Of a stretch of 64,000 nucleotides of DNA, positions 1-9,728 are shown piece by piece. Location: assembly GCF_026191725.2 (NCBI RefSeq), contig NZ_CP120863.1, positions 4,072,001 to 4,136,000 of the forward strand. Direction: 5' to 3'. Within the stretch, counting starts at the first letter, position 1; each line of letters starts with the position of its first letter. The DNA is from Roseibium porphyridii. GTDB taxonomy: Bacteria; Pseudomonadota; Alphaproteobacteria; Rhizobiales; Stappiaceae. Both the position numbers and the translations under genes were made by a program. Under the pieces are notes generated by a model. The model made no database searches, had not been told where the DNA came from, and worked only from the letters and a program-made list of their open reading frames with translations.

Positions 1-1683
1 GAAGGCGATCCGATCACAACGGCGGACTTTCTGGCCGGTTTCGCCAATCCGGCGCTTATCACCGTTATCTGCCTTTTGATCATCGGTCAGGGACTGTTTC
101 AGACAGACGCGCTGGAAGGCCCTGCAAAAATTATCGTCCAGATGTCGCGGGGCCATTCGGCACGCGCCGCCATTCCAATTCTGATCGTTGTTGCCGTTCT
201 GAGTGCGTTTTTGAACAACACGCCGGTCGTGGTGATGTTCCTGCCCATTTTGACGGCCGTTGCTGCAACAGTCGGGCAGTCCCCTGCCCGGGTGCTGATG
301 CCGCTTTCCTTCATTGCCATCCTTGGTGGCATGACGACACTGATCGGGTCCTCGACCAACCTGCTGGTGGCAAATTATGCGGCTCAAACGTCCGATCTGA
401 AGCTGACCTTCTTCAGCTTCACGCCCATCGGAATGATTGTCGCGGGGACAGGTGCCATCTATGTGCTCTTTGTGATGCCGCATCTCATGCGCGCTCGCAA
501 AACAATGGCAGAGGAGTTTCAGGCAACGTCGGGCAAGCAGTTCATAGCTCAGATCGAGATCACTCATGGCCATCCGCTGGTTGGGGTCGAATCCGTGTCC
601 GGCATGTTTCCCAAGCTCAAGGACATGACGGTCCGACTGGTTCAACGTGGTCAAAAACCAATTCTGCCACCCTTTGAAAATGTCGTGCTGACCCCCGGTG
701 ACACGGTGATTGTTGCAGCGACGCGTGCGGCGCTCGCAAATGCGCTTGCCCGCCGCCAGCCATTGTTGGAGACCGACAGCGAAACCCCGAGCAGTGCCGA
801 GCGCGAGATCTCGGCGGCTCAGCCCGGGTCGATCAGTTTGTCGGAGGTGGTTGTCGCTCCGGCATCGCGGCTGATGGGCAGAACCTTGCCACAGTCCGGG
901 TTCTATTCGGAAACCGGCTGCCTGGTGATGGGCATTCAACGGCGCAGCCGCATGCCCCGTATGGCCATGAATGATATCCGTCTGGAAGCCGGCGATGTCC
1001 TTTTGGTCGCCGGAAACGAGGACGAGATCGCGCGACTGCGCGGCAACAGGGATGTGCTGCTGCTCGACTGGTCGACCACCGAGGTGCCAAGGCGGCGCTA
1101 TGCTCCTCGGGCTCTTGCAATTTTTGCAATCGTCGTCGCGCTAGCGGCTACTGGCATCGTTCCCATTGTAACCGCGGCAGTCGCCGGCACGTTTGCCATG
1201 ATCGCCTCAGGCTGCCTGAACATTCGCCAGGCCATGCGTGCCATCGACAGCCGGATCTTCATGCTCGTCGGAGCTTCTCTTGCAGGAGCCGTTGCCCTGG
1301 AAGGCACTGGAGGTGCGGTCGCGATTGCGTCCGGTCTCGTCCAGGTTCTGGAGGGCGCGTCGGCATCTGTCGTGCTGTCGGCCCTGTTTTTCATTGTTAT
1401 GATACTGACGAATTTTCTGTCGAATAATGCTGCGGCTGTCCTTTTTACGCCCATTGCGATCAATCTTGCCGAGCAGATCGGCCAGCCACCTGAAGCCTTT
1501 GTTGTTTGTCTGATCATCGCGGCAAACACCTCGTTTGCAACACCGGTCGGTTATCAGACCAATCTGATCGTCATGGGGCCCGGTCATTATCGTTTTGCTG
1601 ACTTTGTGCGGGCTGGTACGCCACTGGCTATTATTTTATGGTTGACCTTCTCTTTGGTGGCTCCATGGTATTATGGATTGTAA
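1..1683 (+). CDS. SLC13-family permease with two TrkA-C domains (5' truncated)
   Basis: The reading frame is open from the first base of the window, so the N-terminus lies outside; 560 codons are visible. It is an inner-membrane ion-coupled permease of the DASS/SLC13 type. Hydrophobic segments fill both ends. The middle, roughly visible residues 165-340, is hydrophilic and holds two RCK_C/TrkA-C-like regulatory modules, each ending in a pattern like LTPGDTVIVAA or LEAGDVLLVAG. Near the C-terminus, NTSFATPVGYQTNLIVMGPG matches the conserved end signature of the family. Members of this architecture move sulfate, dicarboxylates or other anions; the substrate cannot be read from sequence. Its stop lies 45 bp before bpt on the same strand, without an obvious terminator. 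Confidence 0.88.
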   Translation, partial: EGDPITTADFLAGFANPALITVICLLIIGQGLFQTDALEGPAKIIVQMSRGHSARAAIPILIVVAVLSAFLNNTPVVVMFLPILTAVAATVGQSPARVLMPLSFIAILGGMTTLIGSSTNLLVANYAAQTSDLKLTFFSFTPIGMIVAGTGAIYVLFVMPHLMRARKTMAEEFQATSGKQFIAQIEITHGHPLVGVESVSGMFPKLKDMTVRLVQRGQKPILPPFENVVLTPGDTVIVAATRAALANALARRQPLLETDSETPSSAEREISAAQPGSISLSEVVVAPASRLMGRTLPQSGFYSETGCLVMGIQRRSRMPRMAMNDIRLEAGDVLLVAGNEDEIARLRGNRDVLLLDWSTTEVPRRRYAPRALAIFAIVVALAATGIVPIVTAAVAGTFAMIASGCLNIRQAMRAIDSRIFMLVGASLAGAVALEGTGGAVAIASGLVQVLEGASASVVLSALFFIVMILTNFLSNNAAAVLFTPIAINLAEQIGQPPEAFVVCLIIAANTSFATPVGYQTNLIVMGPGHYRFADFVRAGTPLAIILWLTFSLVAPWYYGL

Positions 1684-1728
1684 GACAACAGATCAGGGAC
1701 ATATTTTGAGGCATCGCGGGACAACACG

Positions 1729-2511
1729 GTGACACGGCACCCAACAGATCATCCGCAGTTTTATCTTACAGCACCTGCGCCCTGTCCCTACCTTGAGGGA
1801 AAACAAGAGCGCAAGGTCTTCACCCACCTTGTTGGCCATGGCGCACCGGCTCTCAATGAAGTCCTGACCCAAGGCGGTTTTCGTCGCAGCCAGAATATTG
1901 CCTACAGACCTGCATGTGAGCGCTGTCAGGCCTGTGTCTCCGTGCGCGTCCGCGTTGACGACTTCAAATGGAGCCGCTCTTTCCGAAGGGTTTGGAAATC
2001 GGGTTCAGACCTGGTCGGAGCGCGGCTGCCGCCCAGCCCGTCAGCCGAGCAATACGATCTTTTCCGCGACTACCTGGAAGAACGCCACGAGAACGGCGGC
2101 ATGACCGAAATGAGCGTTCTCGACTACGCAATGATGGTGGAAGATACCCATGTCGACACGCTACTGATCGAGTATCGAAAGCGGGGACCGAATTCTTTCA
2201 TTACGGGCACTGGTGAAGGTCCGCTTCTGGGGGTTGCTCTCAGCGACCAGCTCTCCGACGGCCTGTCGATGGTCTATTCGTTCTATGACCCCGACCACGC
2301 CGACACAGCGCTCGGAACTTACATGATCCTCGACCATATTGAACGCGCACGAAAGCTGCACCTTCCCTATGTCTACCTCGGATACTGGGTCGAAGGATCT
2401 GAAAAGATGGCTTACAAGGCGCGTTTCAAGCCTCAGGAGCATTTGGGACCCAATGGCTGGGCGATTGCGGATGCAGAAGACTACAAAAAGGCCCCGCACA
2501 CTGCCGAATGA
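1729..2511 (+). CDS. bpt: Aspartate/glutamate leucyltransferase (bacterial N-end rule)
   Basis: 260 aa, the usual length for Bpt. It transfers Leu from Leu-tRNA to proteins with N-terminal Asp or Glu, marking them for ClpS/ClpAP degradation in the cytoplasm. The N-terminal ATE_N-like part has the paired cysteines expected of the family ([13 protein letters not shown], then CERCQAC around residues 64-67). The C-terminal GNAT-like part includes [12 protein letters not shown] and YLGYWV. The chosen start is [16 protein letters not shown] follows directly and agrees with family N-termini. No AUG candidate lies close upstream in frame. Confidence 0.93.
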   Translation: MTRHPTDHPQFYLTAPAPCPYLEGKQERKVFTHLVGHGAPALNEVLTQGGFRRSQNIAYRPACERCQACVSVRVRVDDFKWSRSFRRVWKSGSDLVGARLPPSPSAEQYDLFRDYLEERHENGGMTEMSVLDYAMMVEDTHVDTLLIEYRKRGPNSFITGTGEGPLLGVALSDQLSDGLSMVYSFYDPDHADTALGTYMILDHIERARKLHLPYVYLGYWVEGSEKMAYKARFKPQEHLGPNGWAIADAEDYKKAPHTAE

Positions 2512-2667
2512 GGTTCTGCCCTTTTTCCTCGCGGCGCACCTTGAGAGCGACACAGTCAAGACTTTGCCTGCTAGCGCCAGTCTGAACTGAGTTCCGGGAT
2601 ACACCGCCTGGCACTCTGCCTGGTCTCGCAGCTTTTGTGCTCACTCAAGAACAAAGGCTCAATTGGA

Positions 2668-3327
2668 TCAGGGGATCTTATTTCGGATCTTGTCAAAGAC
2701 AGAACGGAACATGTCTTCCGTCAGCCGGCCCGTATTCGTGTTGTATCGCGAGCAATGATAGCTGTCGAAGAGCGTCGTGCCATGGTCTGGCAAGTTATGC
2801 TCCGCGCAGTGCGCAAAGGGAAAGGCGGACCGTTTCAGCTCAAGCGCCGTCAGAAAGGTCTCATGGGCAATCCGGCCCAGTGCAAGAACAGCACGAATGG
2901 AAGGATTGGCGGCCAATGTCGACAACAGATAGGGACGGCACGTTTTGATTTCCGCGCCTGTCGGCTTGTTCTGCGGCGGCAGGCACCGCACCGCATTGGT
3001 GATCATGGCGTCCCTCAGCTGCAGACCATCATCAGGCCGCGCCAGATAAGTGCCTTCGGCAAAGCCATAATCAAGCATGGTCTTATAGAGAAGATCACCG
3101 GCGTAATCGCCCGTGAAAGGCCGTCCTGTGCAGTTGGCGCCTTTCATGCCGGGCGCCAGGCCGATGACCAACAGGCGGGGCTTTTCAGATGTAAACGAAA
3201 TGACAGGCGCGTTGTGCCAGTCGGGGTGCGTGGCTTTTAGCTCCTCACGAAGTTCAACCAGACGCGGACAAGCCGGACAATCCAGAGGAGGATCGACCGG
3301 CCCGTGAGTTTTGTTCTGCAAATTCAT
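2668..3327 (-). CDS. Uracil-DNA glycosylase, family 5-like (UDGb)
   Basis: 219 aa cytoplasmic DNA repair enzyme that removes uracil or related deaminated bases. Motif A reads GLAPGMKGAN, followed by the GRPFTGD element, and NAVRCLPPQNKP comes later, which fits the family 4/5 group better than classical Ung. Cysteines near the N-terminus (CPACPRL) and at NAVRC could bind an Fe-S cluster, as in related families. The ATG at 3327 is preferred because a longer frame would overlap the acidic tail of the upstream NYN gene. It lies 19 bp downstream of that gene, so the two are probably cotranscribed. Confidence 0.88.
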   Translation of the reverse strand: MNLQNKTHGPVDPPLDCPACPRLVELREELKATHPDWHNAPVISFTSEKPRLLVIGLAPGMKGANCTGRPFTGDYAGDLLYKTMLDYGFAEGTYLARPDDGLQLRDAMITNAVRCLPPQNKPTGAEIKTCRPYLLSTLAANPSIRAVLALGRIAHETFLTALELKRSAFPFAHCAEHNLPDHGTTLFDSYHCSRYNTNTGRLTEDMFRSVFDKIRNKIP

Positions 3328-3346
3328 CGTCAAGGCAGACCCGACC

Positions 3347-3940
3347 TCAGTAGTCGTCTTCCTCGTCCTCGTCATCCAGATGCGCCGGTGCTTGCGGGCG
3401 TACCGGACGTTCTGACGGGTCACGGCCGATCTTGTTGGCAAGATTGGCAAGATCAATGAAATGGTCAGCCTGGCGGCGCAAATCGTCGGCGATCATCGGC
3501 GGCTGTGTCTTCAAGGTTGATACAACGCTGACCTTGCGGCCCTTGCGCTGCAGGGCCTCAACGAGCGAACGGAAATCGCCATCACCAGAGAACAGCACAA
3601 CGTGATCGACGGAATCCACGAGCTCCATCGCATCGACGGCGAGCTCGATATCCATGTTGCCTTTGACCTTGCGACGGCCGGCACTGTCGACGAATTCCTT
3701 CACAGGCTTCGTGATGACCTTGTATCCGTTGTAGTCAAGCCAATCGATCAAAGGCCGGATCGAAGAATACTCCTGATCCTCGATCAAAGCGGTGTAGTAA
3801 TATGCGCGCAGAAGATAGGCTTGCCCCTGGAATTCTTTCAGCAGCCGCTTGTAGTCAATGTCGAAGCCGATAGCCTTGGCAGTGGAATAGAGGTTGGCCC
3901 CATCAATGAACAAGGCAACCTTTTCACGAGCGTCAAACAT
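3347..3940 (-). CDS. NYN/LabA-like PIN-fold RNase domain protein (DUF88)
   Basis: 197 aa. The NYN fold is a PIN-like metal-dependent nuclease domain, and related bacterial proteins are proposed to act on RNA. The acidic residues of the active site are all present: FIDGANL near residue 12, GNMDIELAVDAM near 95, and FSGDGDFRSLV near 115. The last 30 residues are proline-rich and then strongly acidic (DDEDEEDDY), which looks like a disordered tail. It is followed at 19 bp by the uracil-DNA glycosylase on the same strand. The cellular target is unknown. Confidence 0.88.
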   Translation of the reverse strand: MFDAREKVALFIDGANLYSTAKAIGFDIDYKRLLKEFQGQAYLLRAYYYTALIEDQEYSSIRPLIDWLDYNGYKVITKPVKEFVDSAGRRKVKGNMDIELAVDAMELVDSVDHVVLFSGDGDFRSLVEALQRKGRKVSVVSTLKTQPPMIADDLRRQADHFIDLANLANKIGRDPSERPVRPQAPAHLDDEDEEDDY

Positions 3941-4347
3941 TTTATTTGAAACCTTTCCAAGTCATATGCGCAGATAGGTAAGAGGTCGTCATGTGCCGGG
4001 CTTCCCGCAGCCAGGCACTTTCCGCCAGCTTTCGTCATCAATCAGCGCATATTTTGCTGTGGAGATGCTACGTATAAGGCAACGTCAAACAGCTTATTGT
4101 TTTGTTTTCCCACCGGCCTTTTGATTCTTTAGTTAAGGGCCTGCCAGTGCCCTACACTATAATATTGGAGTGCCGCAATGCAAAAGCGAGAGACACTCTC
4201 AAAAAATCGACAAAAACTCAGCCAAAATTGACCATCCGTAACGTCAACAAAAGCTTCCGCTTCCAAGAATTGACAAGGGGTTGCTTTTTCTAAACGCGAC
4301 TACTATACGCTGGTTCTTCAAGTTCCTAAAGCTTATGGAGACGTCGA
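3941..4347. other. Intergenic region between NYN gene and rpoZ
   Basis: 407 bp separate divergent genes. The right end carries a probable rpoZ promoter (listed separately). I see no convincing gene in the remainder; the short reading frame near 4102-4293 has no start context, no family resemblance and a lysine/asparagine-rich composition unlike its neighbours. Confidence 0.5.
4281..4308 (+). promoter_or_regulatory. Candidate sigma-70 promoter of rpoZ-rsh
   Basis: TTGCTT at 4281-4286 and CTATAC at 4303-4308 are 16 bp apart and resemble alphaproteobacterial housekeeping elements. The predicted transcript start would be about 33 bp before the rpoZ ATG. A TTGACA at 4270-4275 is also present but is badly spaced for this -10. 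Confidence 0.4.
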
Positions 4348-4749
4348 ATGGCGCGCGTGACCGTCGAGGACTGCATCGACAAGGTCGAAAACCGGTTTGA
4401 GCTGGTGCTGCTGGCTGCGCACCGGGCTCGCATGATCTCTAGCGGTTCGCCGCTGACCATCGACCGTGACAACGACAAAAACCCTGTTGTCGCGCTTCGC
4501 GAGATCGCCGAGCAGACCGTCAGCCCGGAAGATATGAAAGAAGACCTGATCCACTCTCTGCAGAAATTTGTGGAAGTGGACGAGCCGGAAGCGGAAGCCG
4601 TACCGGTGGTGCCTGCGCCTGGACAGCAGCAGGTGACTCAGGTGAACACTGTCGATGACGGTGCTGTTGAATTCGACCGCATGTCAGAAGAAGATCTTCT
4701 GCGTGGTCTGGAAGGCCTGGTTCCGCCAGAGCGGACCGACGACGTCTGA
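4348..4749 (+). CDS. rpoZ: RNA polymerase omega subunit
   Basis: 133 aa. The N-terminus [26 protein letters not shown] is the highly conserved omega signature and fixes the start. A Glu/Pro/Val-rich extension of about 50 residues follows the core, typical of alphaproteobacterial omega subunits. Omega helps assemble the beta' subunit and forms part of one ppGpp-binding site in proteobacterial RNA polymerase. Its position directly before rsh (109 bp gap) is a conserved linkage between a ppGpp target and the ppGpp enzyme. Confidence 0.97.
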   Translation: MARVTVEDCIDKVENRFELVLLAAHRARMISSGSPLTIDRDNDKNPVVALREIAEQTVSPEDMKEDLIHSLQKFVEVDEPEAEAVPVVPAPGQQQVTQVNTVDDGAVEFDRMSEEDLLRGLEGLVPPERTDDV

Positions 4750-4858
4750 TTTCACGTCTCAAGCTCGTTCGAAGCGCGGCTGGCTTCAGCCCGCGCTTTG
4801 CTCGTATTTCTCTTTGTCCTGCTGAAGTCTCAGCCGGTTTCCAGGGTCGGTTGCGGCC

Positions 4859-7105
4859 ATGATGCGTCAATACGAACTCGTTGAACGGGTTACGCGTTAC
4901 AATCCGGAAGCTGACGAAGCCTTGCTCAACAAGGCTTACGTCTATGCCATGCAAAAACATGGCTCCCAGATGCGTGCATCGGGCGACCCCTATTTTTCCC
5001 ATCCTCTTGAAGTCGCGGCCATTCTGACCGATCTGCGCCTTGATGACGCAACGATTGCTGTCGCCTTGTTGCATGACACGATCGAGGACACGGATGCGAC
5101 GCGATCCGAGATCGACTCTCTTTTTGGCGAGGAAATCGGCAAACTTGTTGAAGGCCTGACCAAGATCAAGCGGCTCGATCTTGTTTCACAAAAGGCCAAA
5201 CAGGCGGAAAACTTCCGCAAACTGTTGCTTGCCATTGCCGATGACGTGCGGGTGCTCTTAGTCAAACTGGCAGACCGTTTGCACAACATGCGCACGCTTC
5301 AGCACATGCCGGAACACAAGCGTGGCCGAATTGCCGAAGAAACCATGGAAATCTACGCGCCGCTCGCCGGTCGCATGGGGATGCATGACATGCGTGAGGA
5401 ACTGGAAGACATTGCCTTCCACACGCTCAACCCCGAAGCCTATGAGACGATTACCAGCCGGTTGAGCGACCTGCGCGACCGCAATGCCGAGCTGATCAAG
5501 GACATTGAAACCACGCTGACCGAACGCCTGAGCGAACGAGGCATGGCAGCGGAAGTCCGCGGCAGAGAAAAGCGGCCTTATTCGATCTTCCGGAAGATGC
5601 AACGCAAGGCAATTGGCTTTGAACAGCTCTCCGACATTCACGGGTTTCGGGTCACCGTCGGAACAGTCGAAGCCTGCTACCGCGTACTGGGCGTGATTCA
5701 CACCACCTGGCCAACAGTTCCAGGACGGTTCAAGGACTACATCTCAACACCAAAGCAAAACGACTACCGTTCGATCCACACAACCATTGTCGGCCCGTCC
5801 CGCCAGCGCGTTGAACTTCAGATCCGAACGATTTCGATGGATCGTGTCGCCGAATACGGCATTGCGGCACATGCGCTTTACAAGGACGGTGAGTTCGGCG
5901 GCCGCAACATTGCCCGCCACACGGAAGACTGCCGAGCATTCGAATGGTTGCGCAGGACGACTGAACTGCTTGCGCAGGGAGATACGCCGGAAGAGTTTCT
6001 GGAAAATACAAAGCTCGAACTGTTCCACGATCAGGTCTTCTGTTTTTCGCCGAAAGGCCGCCTGATCGCTCTGCCCAGAGGTGCAACCCCAATCGATTTT
6101 GCCTACGCCGTTCACACGGGGATCGGAAACACCTGCGTCGGGTGCAAGGTGAACGGCAAGATCATGCCGCTCGTCACCGAGCTTAGAAACGGCGACGAGG
6201 TGGAGATCATCCGCTCACCGGCTCAGACACCACCGCCTGCCTGGGAGGCGATCGCCGTCACGGGCAAGGCAAGGGCGGCCATTCGGCGCGCAACCCGGGA
6301 ATCGGTTCGCAAACAATATGGCGCTCTGGGCGAGCACATTTTGAAACGGGCTTTTGCTCGCGCCGACAAGGCCTATTCGGAGGATCTTCTGGAAGCTGTC
6401 CTTGCGGAGCATCATCAGTCCAGCGTCGCCGACCTGCTGGCTGCTGTCGGTCGAGGAGACCTCAGCGCCCAAATGGTGCTCAAGTCGGCGCATCCGGACT
6501 ATCAGGACGAACGGGTCGCCATTTCGGGGCCATTGACTGAAGAAGGCTGGTTCGGGCTCAAGCAGGGTCAAGGCCTGAAGTTCCGCATTCCCCCCGATGC
6601 CCTTGCAGCAGACAAAAATACCGCCGAACAGTCGGATGATCCCGGCGAAGGTCCCGCCCTTCCGATAAGAGGCCTATCAGGTGACATTCCCGTTACTTTC
6701 GCACCGGATGGCGGCGCTGTTCCGGGGGACCGTATCGTTGGTATCTTGACCCCGTCGGAGGGACTGACCATTTATCCGATACAGTCGCCGGCATTGAAGG
6801 AATTTGATGACCAGACGGAACGCTGGGTAGATGTGCGTTGGGATATCGACCTCAACAATCCAGAGCGGTTTCCGGCCCGTTTGGACATATCTGCTGCCAA
6901 TGAACCGGGGTCTCTGGCGACAATCGCCCAGGTGATAGGTGAGAACAGCGGGAATATCGACAATGTCAAGATGGTACAGCGCGCGCGCGACTTTCATCAG
7001 ATGCTCATTGACCTGGAGGTCTGGGATCTGAAGCACCTGAACCGGATTATCAACCAATTGCGTTCCAAACCGAATGTTTCCAGCGTCAACCGCGTAAACG
7101 GCTAG
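4859..7105 (+). CDS. rsh: Bifunctional (p)ppGpp synthetase/hydrolase Rsh
   Basis: 748 aa, full length. It makes (p)ppGpp from GTP/GDP and ATP and also hydrolyses it, controlling the stringent response. An HD hydrolase domain occupies about residues 20-180, with LLHDTIED near residue 72. A synthetase domain follows at about 235-350; its RFKD motif near residue 289 is the RxKD version associated with bifunctional enzymes rather than the ExDD version of RelA. A TGS domain (about 390-450) and a C-terminal ACT domain (about 670-745) complete it. This is the only RSH-type gene in the window, as expected for alphaproteobacteria. Two consecutive ATGs, at 4859 and 4862, could both serve as start. Confidence 0.97.
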   Translation: MMRQYELVERVTRYNPEADEALLNKAYVYAMQKHGSQMRASGDPYFSHPLEVAAILTDLRLDDATIAVALLHDTIEDTDATRSEIDSLFGEEIGKLVEGLTKIKRLDLVSQKAKQAENFRKLLLAIADDVRVLLVKLADRLHNMRTLQHMPEHKRGRIAEETMEIYAPLAGRMGMHDMREELEDIAFHTLNPEAYETITSRLSDLRDRNAELIKDIETTLTERLSERGMAAEVRGREKRPYSIFRKMQRKAIGFEQLSDIHGFRVTVGTVEACYRVLGVIHTTWPTVPGRFKDYISTPKQNDYRSIHTTIVGPSRQRVELQIRTISMDRVAEYGIAAHALYKDGEFGGRNIARHTEDCRAFEWLRRTTELLAQGDTPEEFLENTKLELFHDQVFCFSPKGRLIALPRGATPIDFAYAVHTGIGNTCVGCKVNGKIMPLVTELRNGDEVEIIRSPAQTPPPAWEAIAVTGKARAAIRRATRESVRKQYGALGEHILKRAFARADKAYSEDLLEAVLAEHHQSSVADLLAAVGRGDLSAQMVLKSAHPDYQDERVAISGPLTEEGWFGLKQGQGLKFRIPPDALAADKNTAEQSDDPGEGPALPIRGLSGDIPVTFAPDGGAVPGDRIVGILTPSEGLTIYPIQSPALKEFDDQTERWVDVRWDIDLNNPERFPARLDISAANEPGSLATIAQVIGENSGNIDNVKMVQRARDFHQMLIDLEVWDLKHLNRIINQLRSKPNVSSVNRVNG

Positions 7106-7130
7106 CACGCTACACCCGAGGATCAGCTTA

Positions 7131-7712
7131 ATGACACGCGACGAAGTCTTGTCCTTGTTTCGCGAGGCAGGTGCCTACATGGAAGGGCACTTCATTCTGA
7201 CGTCCGGGCTTCGCAGTCCGGTCTACCTGCAAAAGGCGCGGGTATTCATGTATCCGGACAAGACCGAGACGTTGTGCAAGGCACTGGCTGACAAAATCAG
7301 GTCCTCAGGGCTTGGACAGGTTGATTACATTATTTCACCTGCACTTGGCGGCCTTATCCCCGGTTATGAGACAGCTCGTCACCTGGGCGTCCCTGCAATG
7401 TGGGTGGAACGTGAAGATGGCGAATTTCGCTTACGCCGTTTTGACCTTCCGAAGGGTGCAAAAGTGGTTATTGTCGAAGATATCGTCACAACAGGCCTTT
7501 CAGTGCGCGAGACGGTAACCTCACTGAAAGCTCTTGGTGCTGAAGTGGTTGCAGTGGCTTGCCTGATCGACCGCTCTGCAGGCGAGGCGGACACATCCGT
7601 GCCTCTAATTGCGCTAACGGAATATAAGGTGCCTGTTTACGAACCGGATAACCTGCCTCCGGAACTGGCAGCCCTGCCCGCGGTCAAACCAGGCAGTCGC
7701 GGACTGAGCTGA
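7131..7712 (+). CDS. pyrE: Orotate phosphoribosyltransferase
   Basis: 193 aa cytoplasmic enzyme of de novo pyrimidine synthesis; it condenses orotate and PRPP into OMP. The PRPP-binding loop reads VVIVEDIVTTG around residues 115-125. FILTSGLRSPVYLQKA near the N-terminus matches the short-chain PyrE family. It begins 25 bp after rsh and appears to be in the same transcriptional run. Confidence 0.95.
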   Translation: MTRDEVLSLFREAGAYMEGHFILTSGLRSPVYLQKARVFMYPDKTETLCKALADKIRSSGLGQVDYIISPALGGLIPGYETARHLGVPAMWVEREDGEFRLRRFDLPKGAKVVIVEDIVTTGLSVRETVTSLKALGAEVVAVACLIDRSAGEADTSVPLIALTEYKVPVYEPDNLPPELAALPAVKPGSRGLS

Positions 7713-7743
7713 AATAAAAAGTAACGGAGACGAAGCCTACACA

Positions 7744-8346
7744 ATGCTGTTCCGCCGAAGACAAATACCAACACGCATAGAGCGATTGCGCGTTGCCGTC
7801 TGGCCACGGAACAGCTGGTCACGTTCTACCAAGTATTTCGGCAAACGGGTTTTACGTCTGACCGCGACCCCACACGCAATTGCCATCGGGTTCGCCGCAG
7901 GTGCCTTTGCTTCTTGCACGCCTTTGGTTGGGTTCCACTTCCTCACGGCTTTCGGCCTGGCCTGGGTTCTTCGCGGCAATTTGATTGCAGCGGCTCTAGG
8001 TACCTCAATCGGCAACCCGATTACTTTCCCGTTTATCTGGGCATTCACATTCAAGATCGGTCAATGGATCCTGCACGGACGCGCACCCAAAGCAGATCCT
8101 GCGCATGTCCATCAGCAGTTTCAACATGGGCTTTTTGAAAAATCGCTCGATTCTCTTTGGCCAATGCTCAAACCGATGTTCATTGGTGGCGTCCCGCTCG
8201 GATTGGTCATCGGTTCGGTATCTTATGTGATTGTCTATAAGAGCGTCGAGGTCTACCAGCGCCGGCGCAAACGCATTCTCGCCGAGCGCGGCGAACAGCT
8301 GTTCCCGGCGCCCGGACGCACGCTGGAAGAAGATGGCGGCGCTTGA
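7744..8346 (+). CDS. DUF2062 membrane protein
   Basis: 200 aa. The DUF2062 core lies at about residues 45-170, with two or three membrane segments and the conserved pattern GFAAGAFASCTPLVGFH and GTSIGNPITFPFIW. Function is unknown; homologues often sit beside lipid-metabolism or acpS/lepB genes in alphaproteobacteria. The N-terminus and C-terminus are strongly basic and probably cytoplasmic. It starts 31 bp after pyrE and ends 60 bp before acpS. Confidence 0.88.
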   Translation: MLFRRRQIPTRIERLRVAVWPRNSWSRSTKYFGKRVLRLTATPHAIAIGFAAGAFASCTPLVGFHFLTAFGLAWVLRGNLIAAALGTSIGNPITFPFIWAFTFKIGQWILHGRAPKADPAHVHQQFQHGLFEKSLDSLWPMLKPMFIGGVPLGLVIGSVSYVIVYKSVEVYQRRRKRILAERGEQLFPAPGRTLEEDGGA

Positions 8347-8406
8347 TTCCAGGCCCCGCATGCACCACTTTTTGCCGATACCCCTCAGGGACGGAAATCA
8401 AGAAAC

Positions 8407-8838
8407 ATGATCTTGGGCATTGGTAGCGATCTGATCGACATCCGTCGGATCGAAAAAACACTGGACCGTTTTGGCGAACGCTTCACCAATCGGGTCTTCA
8501 CCGATATTGAACGAGCCAAATCTGACAAGCGCGCAGAGAGAGCCGCTTCCTACGCCAAGCGTTTTGCTGCCAAGGAGGCTTGCTCCAAGGCGTTGGGAAG
8601 TGGCATCCGCATGGGTGTCGCCTGGCGGGAAATGGGTGTGGTCAATCTGCCATCGGGAAAGCCGACAATTGCCTTGGCGGGAGGGGCAGCCGAACGGCTT
8701 GCCGCGATGACACCTGAAGGCTTCAAAACGACTATCGATCTCACAATCACGGATGATTTTCCGTTGGCGCAGGCCTTCGTCGTCATTTCCGCATGGCCCC
8801 GGGACTGGCCTGAACCACCCCAACCAGGATCAAACTGA
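8407..8838 (+). CDS. acpS: Holo-[acyl-carrier-protein] synthase
   Basis: 143 aa. AcpS transfers phosphopantetheine from CoA to the serine of acyl carrier protein. [16 protein letters not shown] at the N-terminus carries the metal-binding Asp (D8), and [14 protein letters not shown] around residues 48-61 carries the second conserved acidic residue and catalytic lysine. The position upstream of lepB-rnc-era is the standard order in alphaproteobacteria. Confidence 0.96.
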   Translation: MILGIGSDLIDIRRIEKTLDRFGERFTNRVFTDIERAKSDKRAERAASYAKRFAAKEACSKALGSGIRMGVAWREMGVVNLPSGKPTIALAGGAAERLAAMTPEGFKTTIDLTITDDFPLAQAFVVISAWPRDWPEPPQPGSN

Positions 8839-8954
8839 AAGGCGTTGGGCATAGCGCCCTCGCCTGCATTGCTTCCGCAGACGTGAACAGCTAAAAGTCG
8901 CGCAGCATTGCAGCGTCGCCCTCCGGATCAACGGAAAGTATTTTAAGGGATATT

Positions 8955-9707
8955 ATGAGCGTGACCGAAAACAAAAAAGAGAAGGAAAGCGGCGTTGGCG
9001 AAACCATCAAGGTGATCGTCCAGGCGCTTCTGCTTGCCCTTGTCGTGCGCACATTTTTGTTTCAGCCGTTCAACATTCCATCCGGATCGATGAAGGACAC
9101 TTTGCTGATTGGCGACTACCTGTTTGTGTCCAAATACAGCTACGGCTATTCCCGATATTCGTTCCCGCTGGGATTGGTACCAATCCCGGGCCGCGTTTGG
9201 TCGGCTGATCCCGAACGTGGCGATGTGGCCGTTTTCAAACTACCGACCGACACATCCATCGACTACATCAAACGGGTTATCGGCTTGCCTGGCGATACAA
9301 TCCAGGTGCTGGAAGGTGTTGTTCACATCAACGGCGAACCGGTCAAACGCGAGCGCATTGACGACTATATCGAGCAGTCTGAGTCGGGTGCCGTTCGCCG
9401 GGTACCGCGTTTCAAAGAGACGTTGCCGAATGGCGTTTCCTACGACACTCTGGACCTGACCACTAACGGCCAGCTGGATAACACGCGCGAATACAAGGTC
9501 CCGGAAGGCCATTACTTCATGATGGGCGACAACCGCGACAATTCCGTCGACAGCCGTGTACTTAGCAAGGTCGGTTACGTGCCGATCGAAAACTTTATGG
9601 GCCGTGCGGAAATCCTGTTCTTTTCCATCAAAGACAAAACCCCTGCCTGGCAGATCTGGACCTGGCCCTGGAGCGTGCGTTGGGAGCGGATTGGCCGGAC
9701 CCTCTAG
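8955..9707 (+). CDS. lepB: Signal peptidase I (primary copy)
   Basis: 250 aa. It cleaves Sec signal peptides on the periplasmic face. One N-terminal membrane segment (about residues 17-36) is followed by the catalytic serine in IPSGSMKDTL (near 45) and the catalytic lysine in YIKRVIGLPGD (near 110), with the family box GDNRDNSVDSR near 193. It stands 21 bp upstream of rnc. A second lepB-like gene lies at 12300-13001 on the other strand. Confidence 0.96.
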   Translation: MSVTENKKEKESGVGETIKVIVQALLLALVVRTFLFQPFNIPSGSMKDTLLIGDYLFVSKYSYGYSRYSFPLGLVPIPGRVWSADPERGDVAVFKLPTDTSIDYIKRVIGLPGDTIQVLEGVVHINGEPVKRERIDDYIEQSESGAVRRVPRFKETLPNGVSYDTLDLTTNGQLDNTREYKVPEGHYFMMGDNRDNSVDSRVLSKVGYVPIENFMGRAEILFFSIKDKTPAWQIWTWPWSVRWERIGRTL

Positions 9708-9728
9708 TCCGGATTTCTGTCAAACCGC

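Noticed and set aside
4102..4293. Possible small protein upstream of rpoZ
   Set aside because: No ribosome binding site, composition unlike neighbours, overlaps the promoter region.
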